Assembly (NCBI RefSeq): GCF_000613805.1
Contig: NZ_BAJR01000027.1
Span: forward strand, 1 to 45,514
DNA length: 45,514 bases
Source of the DNA: Phocaeicola paurosaccharolyticus JCM 15092
Lineage (GTDB): Bacteria > Bacteroidota > Bacteroidia > Bacteroidales > Bacteroidaceae
Direction: 5' to 3'
In this document: positions 1 through 8,694 of the stretch, one piece after another
Layout of the letters: each line of letters begins with the position of its first letter
How positions within the stretch are numbered: the stretch's first letter is position 1
The notes under the pieces: generated by a model
What the model was told of the DNA's origin: nothing
Database searches by the model: none
Seen by the model: only the letters and a program-made list of their open reading frames with translations
Translations under genes and position numbers: made by a program

Positions 1-112
1 TCCTGAAATAGGCTAATACATATATAATATATTATATACAACTATATATCAATTAAATAGAAGGCTATTATAAATGTTTTAGTAACAGAATAGTAACATT
101 TTGAGAATGGTC

Positions 113-145
113 GCAAAAAAAAGAGAACCCATTTGGATTCTCTTT
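113..145 (-). terminator. Rho-independent terminator ending the Srf-like operon
   Basis: Read on the minus strand, an 11-bp stem (AAAGAGAATCC with GGGTTCTCTTT, one G-T pair, 4-nt loop) is followed by a run of eight T. It sits about 50 nt past the stop of the XRE gene, the last gene of the long minus-strand operon. The remaining bases from 1 to 112 are AT-rich and show no gene. Confidence 0.8.
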
Positions 146-195
146 AGTTTTCATGCAAAAAGGAGTATTTACCCTTGTTGCTATCACAATTTGTT

Positions 196-396
196 TTAAT
201 CTGTTGTGGAATGAAGTAAATCCTTCACATCAACTTCTAAAACAGCTGCAATTTTTATTAGTGTTTCTAATCCTGGTTGAGCTGAATTGGTACACCATTT
301 AGAAACAGTAGCTTGATCTTTACCTAATTGATCGGCAAGCCATTTATTGGTCTTTTTCTTTTCAGCCAATACAATCTTTAATCGGTTTATATCCAT
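196..396 (-). CDS. Small XRE-family helix-turn-helix regulator
   Basis: This is a 66-residue protein consisting almost only of a Cro/C1-type helix-turn-helix: a recognition region around KWLADQLGKDQATVSKW, then the typical third and fourth helices (LETLIKIAAVLEVDVKDLL). I take the start at MDINRLK; an upstream ATG at 417 would overlap the preceding gene by 17 nt. It begins about 4 nt past the stop of the 459-residue gene and is followed by a terminator, so it is most likely the last gene of the Srf-like operon. Single-domain proteins of this kind usually bind operator DNA as dimers. A role in regulating this operon or a host mobile element is inference. Confidence 0.85.
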   Translation of the reverse strand: MDINRLKIVLAEKKKTNKWLADQLGKDQATVSKWCTNSAQPGLETLIKIAAVLEVDVKDLLHSTTD

Positions 397-400
397 ATTA

Positions 401-1780
401 TTAAAAATAATATACACATGAAGTTCCTAAAAACTTGTCATCTAACTTATATTTATTATTTAGGTCTTGTTTATAATAGAGAGTTAACCAATCCCAGTGT
501 CTCCAAGCCATTCCAAAACCACCACCAACAGAATACTCATTTTCTAAGTATTCTTCACGAATAACATTATATTCTCCTAAACCACAAATATACAATTTTG
601 ATTGCTTATTTTTTGCATCTAAATTGCAAATATTAACTTTTAGTTTTGCATAAGCAGGCATATGAAATTTGGCTTTTTCTTCACTATCATAATAGTCATC
701 ATCGTCTGCTGTCTTATAGCAAATAACTCCAGGTTTTAATCCAACTTCCAATTGAATAGGTGATTTGTAGTTTCCCAATTTGACGCTTGCACCCACATTG
801 TAATAATATACTTCTAAATATTTATCTTCAGACAGACAATTCCATCCAAAATCCATTAATTCAAGACCAAATAGAATAATGCCACCATTAGCTTTAATTC
901 GTGCTTTCCTTTGCCTGCTCTGATAAGAAGAGTATTCTCTTTTACTTTTTTCAATATATGATTTAACAAAATTTTTAGTAGATTCATCCTTGGCAAATTT
1001 TAAAGCATCATTATATGAATATGCTCCAGAATACATGTTCAATGATTTGGCTTTGCTTATTGCAAGCCAATTTGAAACTTCATCGAACTTTTTACTATTT
1101 GGATATTTGCTTAAAAAAACCTGTAAATCAACTTCTTTTGAATACGAACTAAGTTTTGAATAATCATAAGCTTCTACACATTTGTCAAACATGAATATAC
1201 TACTTGAAACCAACTCATTCTTACCACCAGCTGCTATAAATTCATTATATGCCAGTAAATATTCATTACCATTATATAGATTTATAGCCTTTAATTCATG
1301 TATTCTCTTTTTGGCTTGTGGCATACATGAAGAAGTTGGATATTCTTGTAAGAAGTTCTGAATACCTTCAATGTTTCCGTTTGTTTTTAAAGAGTTCCAT
1401 TTTTCAATAGAATTTAGTTCTGCAATGGCCGAGTTAGCATTTGACTTAAAACTTTGATATTTTGAATTATTCAAGTAATAAGTATATGACTCCTTTGTGT
1501 TTCTAGCTTTTGCTGAGTTCCACATATCGAAATCTGTAATTCTTTCGCATATATCTTTAATATATATTCCTTTCGGGTACATTTTTACATATTCTTGAAA
1601 TGCTTCCAATGTACCTTTTTTACATGCATTATCATAATGTTGTTTCTCAATCTTCTGCATCTCGATTAGTTCTTGCTTACGTTGCTTTGCATAGTCGGTA
1701 AGCTTTTGTGCATTTAAGACTGAATGTAAGGAAAACAATAACAATAGTGCAACTGTTCTTAATAGTATTCCGGTTTTCAT
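401..1780 (-). CDS. Exported repeat protein with C-terminal barrel-like region
   Basis: This 459-residue protein has a cleavable signal peptide (about residues 1-24, ending LNAQ). The N-terminal half holds short helical repeats built around a YP motif (YVKMYPKG, FLQEYPTS, FLSKYPNS), the same style of repeat seen in the GTPase gene at 5284-6896. The last 170 residues are rich in alternating aromatic and polar residues (VYYYNVGASVKLG, FHMPAYAKLKV, VGGGFGMAWRHWDWLTLYY) and end in YYF. This suggests an outer-membrane beta-barrel or a related beta domain. Its ATG overlaps the upstream stop codon (ATGA). I do not recognise a named family. An outer-membrane or periplasmic terminal component of the operon's apparatus is inference. 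Confidence 0.8.
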   Translation of the reverse strand: MKTGILLRTVALLLLFSLHSVLNAQKLTDYAKQRKQELIEMQKIEKQHYDNACKKGTLEAFQEYVKMYPKGIYIKDICERITDFDMWNSAKARNTKESYTYYLNNSKYQSFKSNANSAIAELNSIEKWNSLKTNGNIEGIQNFLQEYPTSSCMPQAKKRIHELKAINLYNGNEYLLAYNEFIAAGGKNELVSSSIFMFDKCVEAYDYSKLSSYSKEVDLQVFLSKYPNSKKFDEVSNWLAISKAKSLNMYSGAYSYNDALKFAKDESTKNFVKSYIEKSKREYSSYQSRQRKARIKANGGIILFGLELMDFGWNCLSEDKYLEVYYYNVGASVKLGNYKSPIQLEVGLKPGVICYKTADDDDYYDSEEKAKFHMPAYAKLKVNICNLDAKNKQSKLYICGLGEYNVIREEYLENEYSVGGGFGMAWRHWDWLTLYYKQDLNNKYKLDDKFLGTSCVYYF

Positions 1781-2508
1781 AAATCCTCCATTGTTTTAAG
1801 ACAATTATTTAATTCAATATCTATAGCAGAAAATTCAGTCAATATCGCTTCTTTTTTAAATGCGTTCAAATTATTAACAATCTGTATTATGAATTTACCA
1901 AGATATGTATATTTGTAATCTGAATATTTAATATAACTCTTATAAACCTCTTTTTCTTTAAAAATCAATAACAGAGATTTTCCATCTTTAGTAAAAGGTT
2001 TCTTCACTTCAGATTGCACATCAACTAGAAATTTAGACAATTCTTTGATATCGTTTTGGTAATTACATAGCAGATTATATTTAATAATGCGTTTATCTTT
2101 AAGAGCTTTGCTATGTATATTGTCAAAGGCTGGGATCGCTATTTTTTCAACGCTATATGCCTCATAGGGTATATATAAGAAATTTGATGCCATATTAATT
2201 AAGCACGTATCCGTTTTATTAACGTGATTAAGCAAGTCTTGATTAGTGCTTTTTATTTGCATTAATTGTAAATCAAGATTCGAAGCTTTTTCTCTTATTT
2301 GTTTTAGTTCGATTATAAGATTGTTTATTGAATCTTTCATCGCTTGTAAATCCCTAACAGCCAAGTCTTTTTCGTTATTTAATTTTGATAACGCATCAAT
2401 TGTTATAGAAACATGTTCGGTGTCATTATTGACAGAATCTTTTTCCTGTGCGTTTATGTTCGTAGTTAACATTATCACACATGATAGAATTATTACTCTT
2501 AGTTTCAT
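1777..2508 (-). CDS. Exported coiled-coil protein, unknown function
   Basis: This protein of about 243 residues starts at MKLRVIILSC; longer starts would run back into the preceding gene. Residues 1-21 form a signal peptide ending INAQ. Residues about 35-105 are a heptad-rich coiled coil (LSKLNNEKDLAVRDLQAM, IIELKQIREKASNLDLQL). The rest is mixed and has no motif I recognise. It lies 7 nt after the 290-residue gene and overlaps the next gene by 4 nt, so it is translationally linked in the operon. It is likely periplasmic, possibly an elongated spacer or adaptor between inner- and outer-membrane components. Confidence 0.75.
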   Translation of the reverse strand: MKLRVIILSCVIMLTTNINAQEKDSVNNDTEHVSITIDALSKLNNEKDLAVRDLQAMKDSINNLIIELKQIREKASNLDLQLMQIKSTNQDLLNHVNKTDTCLINMASNFLYIPYEAYSVEKIAIPAFDNIHSKALKDKRIIKYNLLCNYQNDIKELSKFLVDVQSEVKKPFTKDGKSLLLIFKEKEVYKSYIKYSDYKYTYLGKFIIQIVNNLNAFKKEAILTEFSAIDIELNNCLKTMEDL

Positions 2509-2515
2509 ATTACGC

Positions 2516-3388
2516 TCAATTATTAGTTTCGGTATTACCATAATACGACATTGCTTGATCATAAAAACCTCTTGCTCTTTGCCACAATGCATTTACATCA
2601 CGCTTACTTCCATATAACGATTGTGCTTTATTGTCATATTCTGTCGTAACAGCATCTACATGTGGAATCAAAGTATTCTCATAATAGGTTTTAGAGAAAT
2701 ATCTATACTGAGATAATTTATCGACTTGTGTAGAAACATAATTGTAATGCGATGTTGCAATTTCAGATTTCACGTTTCGTAAAGAACTCATCAAGTCTGT
2801 GCAATTTCTTAAGTATCCATTGTTTGAGAAACTATTTGCTTGTGATATTACAGATTGAGCATTAGCAACTCCAGAGAACACTGTGCTTCTGCTAATTCTT
2901 CTAGCTTGTCTATAGTCCGAAATAACACGAGTAATTAGATTGAGGGAGTCAGTTTCTTGTTTCGTTAATGCCATAGACTTGTCAGAATGAAGCAATGATT
3001 TAAGTACAGATACACGACTTAAAATGTTATTGTGTTCATTATCATTCCAAACAGATTTTTTAAATTCGGAAAAGCATCTGTTCATAAAAAGAGAACAATA
3101 AGCATTCATGCAATTATCTAAATATTTATCTGATCTATCAGACTGTATTTTGTTTTCTAAATTAAATACATTAATCCTGTCTATGGCTGTAAAGAATATT
3201 GAATCTTCCATAACTTCGTTTTTAACAGAAACTAAAGCTTTTCGACTTGTTGCAATATCCTCAGCGTATTGATCCACTTGCTTTATCGTCATTGGCGGCT
3301 CCACTTTTGTTTTAGCATACACCATGACTCCTCCTATAGCTAATGATATAGCTAAAAGAAGAAAGAATATTTTAATTGTTACTTTCAT
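2516..3388 (-). CDS. Inner-membrane-anchored protein, unknown function
   Basis: This 290-residue protein has one N-terminal hydrophobic segment (about residues 6-25, IFFLLLAISLAIGGVMVYA) with a positively charged start, so a signal anchor or uncleaved signal is likely. The remainder is helical, hydrophilic and probably periplasmic. No catalytic motif is visible. It follows the 625-residue gene after 15 nt and precedes the coiled-coil exported gene by 7 nt. I do not recognise a family. Position and topology suggest a structural part of the operon's envelope complex. Confidence 0.75.
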   Translation of the reverse strand: MKVTIKIFFLLLAISLAIGGVMVYAKTKVEPPMTIKQVDQYAEDIATSRKALVSVKNEVMEDSIFFTAIDRINVFNLENKIQSDRSDKYLDNCMNAYCSLFMNRCFSEFKKSVWNDNEHNNILSRVSVLKSLLHSDKSMALTKQETDSLNLITRVISDYRQARRISRSTVFSGVANAQSVISQANSFSNNGYLRNCTDLMSSLRNVKSEIATSHYNYVSTQVDKLSQYRYFSKTYYENTLIPHVDAVTTEYDNKAQSLYGSKRDVNALWQRARGFYDQAMSYYGNTETNN

Positions 3389-3403
3389 AGCTTATTAGTA
3401 TTA

Positions 3404-5281
3404 TTATTCTTGTCCACGTCTATTTTTGTTAGTAGAGTTGGTTGTTGAGTTCGCAGGTGTCTCAGTGGTTTTAGTACCTTTGCCTGTAATATTGCTTTTG
3501 GTTTTAACTAAAGATTTTTTAGATTCTGAAGGAGCCTCTTTTTTCTCGCTATGATTTTCTGAAATCCACTTGATGTAATTATCAATAGAGATTACAACAT
3601 CGTCCGAAGCATTGTATTTGCCGCCAACCTTACCGACGGGTTTTAGACCACGAATTGATGCGTTATCATAAGCATCAATCACTTTATCAAGCTTTTCCGA
3701 TCCTAAATTCAAATTTCTTAATTTTTCGATGTCAAAGCTATTAAGTGCTTCAAAAACTCCTTGCGTTTTAGAGTAGCGATTCAAAGAATCTTTTTGCCAG
3801 CTATTATTATTATCAAGATAAGCAATTGCAAGAGAATCTACATTGTATTCAACGGGGGCACCAGTTTCATCAGACTGCGGCGATTCACCCCCAGTTTCTG
3901 CTACCTCGTTGTTGATAGTTATATGTTTTTTAAAAGGAGGCCATCCTATTTGAAACTCATAATCATCAATAGCGTTCCATCCAGCAACAAGAATAATAGT
4001 TAATATACAAATAATGAAACAGTAAAGAAAACATCTAAGCTTTAGTTTAAAATTGCTTTGATAAAGCTCATTATTGTGAGATTCCGATATACTATCAGAG
4101 CTAAAACCACGCAAAGGTGAATCCTTTAATTTGTGATGAGTTTCGACAATAAGACGCACATCCTCATATGAATCCATATTTATGCTATCTCTATTAAATC
4201 CGAATTCATAATGATGAATATTTTTTTTAAGAGTAATAGTATAACAATTCTTGATTTTTCCGTTCTCAATACAAGAATAATTCTCCTTTTTGAATGTAGA
4301 ATATCCCTCTTTTGACACATAAAGCCTAGTGCCTTCTAATAGAGAATCATATGCAATAGCCAAACTATCTATTAGCTGTTTACCATCAATAGAAATGTTT
4401 GTTTTATCCACTCTTTTCCCAGTTTCATCGGAAATCATAAACCACTGTCTTTGCACAATGATTTTATAGTCTTTGCGGAAAATAGCTATATCTAAATCGC
4501 TGATATTTGTATTTGCTACGATATCCCTTTTTATGTCTTCAAAACCAGCTTTTTTCCAAACAATTGCAAATTTAAAACCAGTTGTAACTGAAATACCTTT
4601 ATTAAAAATAGCATTGCCAATGTATGCTTCAAAGCCATCTATAGATTTTGGCGCATTTATTGAGCATTCAGGCTTTACTTTAATTTTTAATTCCTGAATT
4701 CCATTTATTGAGATATCTGAATTCTTATTAACCAAGAAAATACCTTTGAAATTCTTATATTCAGGTTGAGCTATATACTCTCCCAAAAGTTCTTTTAGTT
4801 CATATTGTGTATTGTTTCCGTAATACATTATACCTAAAGCCCCATTTGAATTTGAAGATATAAAGTCAGATGCGCAATATAGATAATCGTTTGATTTATA
4901 CTCTTTTTCAAAAGTTTTACTGAGCAATATATCATCGACTCCAGAACGACCAGATATTGCTTTCTCGACATTATCAATAATTTCAATAGTTTCCTGATCT
5001 GAAATAGAAATTTTTGATGGAAAATGTACCCAAGCAGCAACATTATCAAACGCTCTTCCACTTCCTTCTGGGCGTGACTTTATTATTCCAATTAGATAAC
5101 CCGCAGGACCAAGAAACTTTATTAGGTTGACAGTTTTTTCCGTTTCGTCAAATCCTATTAATTCCTTGATTGAAGATCTCGCATCAGCAGCAAATTTCTC
5201 CCACTGACCATTTTTATTGAAAGACAATGGGTACTCTGATTCACCATTGTTTGTAATTTTAATTACTAAACCTAATTTCAT
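3404..5281 (-). CDS. Large single-pass membrane protein paired with the GTPase
   Basis: This protein of 625 residues has an N-terminal domain of about 400 residues, one transmembrane helix near residues 415-440 (CFLYCFIICILTIILVAGW) and a C-terminal domain of about 185 residues that ends in a Lys/Thr/Ser-rich tail. Near residue 70 a segment reading KSRPEGSGRAFDNVAAWVHF faintly recalls the N-terminal module of GTPase-associated (GAP1-type) proteins of bacterial conflict systems; this is a weak, by-eye resemblance. The start codon lies 2 nt after the corrected stop of the GTPase gene, so the two are tightly coupled. A membrane partner or effector of that GTPase is the most natural guess. The C-terminal region probably faces the periplasm. 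Confidence 0.75.
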   Translation of the reverse strand: MKLGLVIKITNNGESEYPLSFNKNGQWEKFAADARSSIKELIGFDETEKTVNLIKFLGPAGYLIGIIKSRPEGSGRAFDNVAAWVHFPSKISISDQETIEIIDNVEKAISGRSGVDDILLSKTFEKEYKSNDYLYCASDFISSNSNGALGIMYYGNNTQYELKELLGEYIAQPEYKNFKGIFLVNKNSDISINGIQELKIKVKPECSINAPKSIDGFEAYIGNAIFNKGISVTTGFKFAIVWKKAGFEDIKRDIVANTNISDLDIAIFRKDYKIIVQRQWFMISDETGKRVDKTNISIDGKQLIDSLAIAYDSLLEGTRLYVSKEGYSTFKKENYSCIENGKIKNCYTITLKKNIHHYEFGFNRDSINMDSYEDVRLIVETHHKLKDSPLRGFSSDSISESHNNELYQSNFKLKLRCFLYCFIICILTIILVAGWNAIDDYEFQIGWPPFKKHITINNEVAETGGESPQSDETGAPVEYNVDSLAIAYLDNNNSWQKDSLNRYSKTQGVFEALNSFDIEKLRNLNLGSEKLDKVIDAYDNASIRGLKPVGKVGGKYNASDDVVISIDNYIKWISENHSEKKEAPSESKKSLVKTKSNITGKGTKTTETPANSTTNSTNKNRRGQE

Positions 5282-5283
5282 AA

Positions 5284-6896
5284 TTATCCTCTAAATATTT
5301 TTTCAAACATTCCTCTTTTTCCACCTCTAAAACTGGCAGAACGTTTTAGTATAAGTTCAACAACATTCTCTGCTGGACGAGAATTAAAGCGACAATAATT
5401 TTGGAAACATACTTCTCCTAGTGAAAAAGCTAGTTTCTCCACAACTCCTTTATTTATTTCATTATCCTTACAGATTTGGCCAGACCATTATAGAAACCCA
5501 AATAATTTTTATTTATATAATTGGAAAATATTTCTTTTGATTGCTCTTTTACCTTGTCTGCTTTTGTAATCATAATATAAATTGCATCTGTGTCTTTTTT
5601 AAAGATACCCGTGTTTTTAATATATGAAAGCGCACCATCAAGATAAACCCTCTGAGGTAATCCTTCATACAGTCTATCTTCAGCCCCATATTCAATTACA
5701 AAAATGTGCATCTTGCGGTTTATGGATCTATTGTCAATTAGAACATTTGTTAATGTATCTAACATAATCTCGTCTGTGTCAGACATAGAATCTCCGGCAT
5801 TTGCCTTATACATACAACGCATCAATTCACCAGCCATATCTATACACGTAATTGGATGTATTTTATCTTCTTTATCTACCAAATCAAATCCCATTTCATA
5901 AAAAGAATCAACAGAAGTTCCTTCCATCAGAGTTCCAATTTGTCCATTTTTAAAGAGATTAATCAATTTAGTCATATACCCGTAGCCTTGAGAGCCAGTA
6001 TCAGGATCCATGGATTTAGCTACACGCCCACAAGCTGCAACGCTTAAAATAGCTCCTAAGGCACAGCTCTTGCCTGAAGATGGGATGCCCCAAAAATATA
6101 TCTCGGTTGATTGCTTGTGAATTTTATCAAGTTTCTCTGGCATATTAAATGATTGAGCACAATCTCCATTAAACATTTTTCTAATGAACAACTTATCTAT
6201 ACCAATACCTATTAAATCTGCATGAGTAATGACTCCTTTATTAATCAATGTTTTTACGACACTAGCATTTAGTAAATTATGATCATCTCGAATAGTGTTT
6301 AGAAAGTCTTCTTTTGTAATTTTTTTTTCTTTCAAAAATCTTTCAATTGTATCAAGAATATTATTATCTTTTTGAGCTGGTGTCAGTGATATGTCTGTTT
6401 GAAATTGACGGATTTGACTAACTAAAGTTTCTGCGTCAACTCCCATTATTTCATTCAATAAAATATTATTGATTAAAATATTAGCATCATTAATATGATT
6501 GCTATCTGGATACTTTTTTACGAAATTCCTTAATTCGTCAATATCATTTTTATCTACGCATGTCCAAGCATCGTCCGTTGTGGATTTTAAGTAATTACTC
6601 TCGTTTTCCTCTTTAATATTACTAATCAAGTCTCTAGCTTCATTTCTATGCTTACCATTAGGGTAAGTATTTAAATATTGCTTAGCAGCATCAATAGTTC
6701 TCAAAGCATATGCCTCATTCCATGCATTATCATCACCATTCTTTAGAAAATCTTCGACTTCTTTTCTTTTTGAAGCATCAAAGAATCCATCTGTTTCATT
6801 AATCAATTCATCTAGGGATATAACTCCGTCTTGAATATATTTAACGAGTTGCTGAGCAGAATATTCTGCGACATTATCTAGTATGCGTTCTTTCAT
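5284..6896 (-). CDS. P-loop GTPase-like protein with helical-repeat N-terminus (3' frameshift)
   Basis: Residues 1-55 form a small helical module shared with the neighbouring DUF805 protein. Residues 55-150 hold YP-type repeats (YLNTYPNGKHRNEARDL, FVKKYPDSNHINDA). A SHOCT-like KKITKEDF segment lies near 190. From about 262 there is a P-loop domain: Walker A GIPSSGKS (270-277), a G3-like DMAGE (353-357) and a TKAD motif near 452 in the position of NKxD. As read, the frame stops at 5454 after 480 residues. One missing base near 5474 explains this: the next frame continues for about 55 residues (KDNEINKGVVEKLAFSLGEV and on to EKIFRG) and ends at 5284, 2 nt before the next gene. It is probably a cytoplasmic regulatory GTPase; its partners are likely the adjacent membrane proteins. 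Confidence 0.8.
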
Positions 6897-6907
6897 AAGT
6901 AGTGTAG

Positions 6908-7605
6908 TTATTTAGGACTATTACCATATTCGTTTGTATTTGCGTCTCCTTCTGCAAATAGCATCAAAAAACCGTAAAATGGAATAATTTGGTACCACCC
7001 AGAATTCCCCCGATCATGCATCGCTTTGCTCCTTGTGCCCAAACAAACCACAAATAAGGAATGAGTAAAACAAAGTATAGTACGATTAATCCTGTTGGGT
7101 CTGAATAAGAATTATTAGCAGAGTCTATAATTGCATTTAATCCTAGGCTAATAAAAAAACAGATAATCATTGAGATACCATATTCAGTTCTACGAATTCT
7201 CCCTTTAAATGAAAATGGAGCACTAAACATTGCCGATTTTGAATTATCCGTCGCCTTGGTTTCCTCCTTAGCAGAATCACTTTGGATAGAACTTGATGAA
7301 GTATTTAAATCTGGCACCTCTAATGATGGTATTTCTAAAATAGGAGTTACTTCAATAGGCTGAGATGGAGTATTAACCACCTCATTATCTGAATCGACAC
7401 TTTGTTCCGTAGAACTTATATCGGGATTTTGTGATGATTCCATTCGCTCTAAAGCCAAATTAACTTTCTTTTTTAGAAGTGGTGTATAGGCACCACCAGT
7501 CTCATGAAGTAACTCGTAAGACGTCACAATATCAGATTTAATAGCTTCTGCAATTTGTTCTGGGCTGTAATCCTTAAAATTTTTGATTAAGTCTTTCTTG
7601 TTCAT
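6908..7605 (-). CDS. DUF805 membrane protein with N-terminal adaptor module (frameshift)
   Basis: Residues 1-55 (YSPEQIAEAIKSDIVTSYEL) match the N-terminal module of the downstream GTPase. A Ser/Thr/Glu-rich linker follows, then a DUF805 domain from about residue 128 (FSFKGRIRRTEYG, then two membrane helices and WAQGAKRC). As read, the frame ends at 6964 with an atypical tail. Shifting by one base at about 7018 restores the family's CHDRGNSGWYQIIPFYGF, a third membrane segment and a normal end at 6908, 11 nt before the GTPase start. So one base appears to be missing. DUF805 proteins are small inner-membrane proteins of unknown function. Here the extra N-terminal module probably ties it to the GTPase. 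Confidence 0.8.
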
Positions 7606-7622
7606 ATATTATTTCTTTTATT

Positions 7623-8684
7623 TTAAAATGTTCCTCCATAGATATCATCAGAATTGGTATAAATTGTTTCTTCGCTTTCTGGTGTTTCTTTTTCATCATT
7701 AAAACTTTTATTCTTAATATTCTTCCTTTTATTATTGGGTAAAAGGTAATATAGTCCATTAGCCCTAGTACTTCTTCTCTGTAAAAAGTAGGGGAACAGA
7801 AGCATTAGGAATAGTAACATAGATGTTAATAAGGAAGTAACCTTTATACCTGTTGAATTCTGATATATTTGGGTTAAAGATTTAAGCCCATTGTTGGCGT
7901 TCGTAATAGCATCGTTGTCAGACGCAAAGGAGTTAACTGTTTGCCCGTATGTGGTTTCGCCTGTTAAAACAGGTGATGAATAATCAACTAATGTTTTATT
8001 CCAAGTTTTAATAGCGTCAGATATTTTATCAACGTTTCCAACTAAGAATGCATTCCAAACAGATGCTCCCTGATTCGCATTATTTATCCATTGGTTTGCA
8101 AGCAATTTAAGACTATCGGTGTTTTGTGATTGCAATTGTAAGTGCATAGTCATAATAAGATTGTTTTTTCTAATTTCATCACTATTTCCATTAAAACCGC
8201 AATCATAATATGTTTTAGTGTCAATATCTTTTCTTTGAATGATTTTATTAAGCGTAATCTTGTATCTTTCAATACGTTCACTTGAATAATTATCATAGTC
8301 AATAAACATCTGTTTGGACTTTTCTATTGAAGTAGTAAATTTTGTCTCTATTTGTTTCCTTTCTCTAAAGACATTCCAAAAATGATTATAGGATAACATT
8401 GCCACCAAAAAGAATAAGGGACATAAACAAATTAGTATTCTTTCGATTATAATATTTCTTTCAAATTTACTATCGGTTCCTTTTGCTATTTGAGCCCCAA
8501 TAAAAGTTGACAACAGAATCAAATCTATGAATAACACTTTAATTGCAGCAGCTTTAAAATCACCTCCATTTTGATAAAAGTTACCCATATAGCAAACGTA
8601 GCTAATAAATATAATAGCAAGAAATGCAATTATATGTCCCCATGAGAATTTAAGAGTCTCATTCCATGAATATTTATTGTTCAT
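7623..8684 (-). CDS. Four-helix integral membrane protein, unknown function
   Basis: This protein of 353 residues has hydrophobic helices near 14-32, 46-66, 84-104 and 285-305. A soluble domain of about 180 residues lies between helices three and four, rich in Lys, Glu and Asn with no recognisable catalytic motif. The charged C-terminal tail is probably cytoplasmic, which would place the central domain in the periplasm. It starts 10 nt after the protease stop and ends 17 nt before the DUF805 gene, within the same operon. I know no named family for it. A membrane platform for the operon's apparatus is inference. Confidence 0.75.
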   Translation of the reverse strand: MNNKYSWNETLKFSWGHIIAFLAIIFISYVCYMGNFYQNGGDFKAAAIKVLFIDLILLSTFIGAQIAKGTDSKFERNIIIERILICLCPLFFLVAMLSYNHFWNVFRERKQIETKFTTSIEKSKQMFIDYDNYSSERIERYKITLNKIIQRKDIDTKTYYDCGFNGNSDEIRKNNLIMTMHLQLQSQNTDSLKLLANQWINNANQGASVWNAFLVGNVDKISDAIKTWNKTLVDYSSPVLTGETTYGQTVNSFASDNDAITNANNGLKSLTQIYQNSTGIKVTSLLTSMLLFLMLLFPYFLQRRSTRANGLYYLLPNNKRKNIKNKSFNDEKETPESEETIYTNSDDIYGGTF

Positions 8685-8694
8685 ATTACTTTTT

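Noticed and set aside
2509..2592. Upstream start (ATG 2592) for the exported coiled-coil gene
   Set aside because: It would overlap the previous gene by about 75 nt and place 28 hydrophilic residues before a perfect signal peptide.
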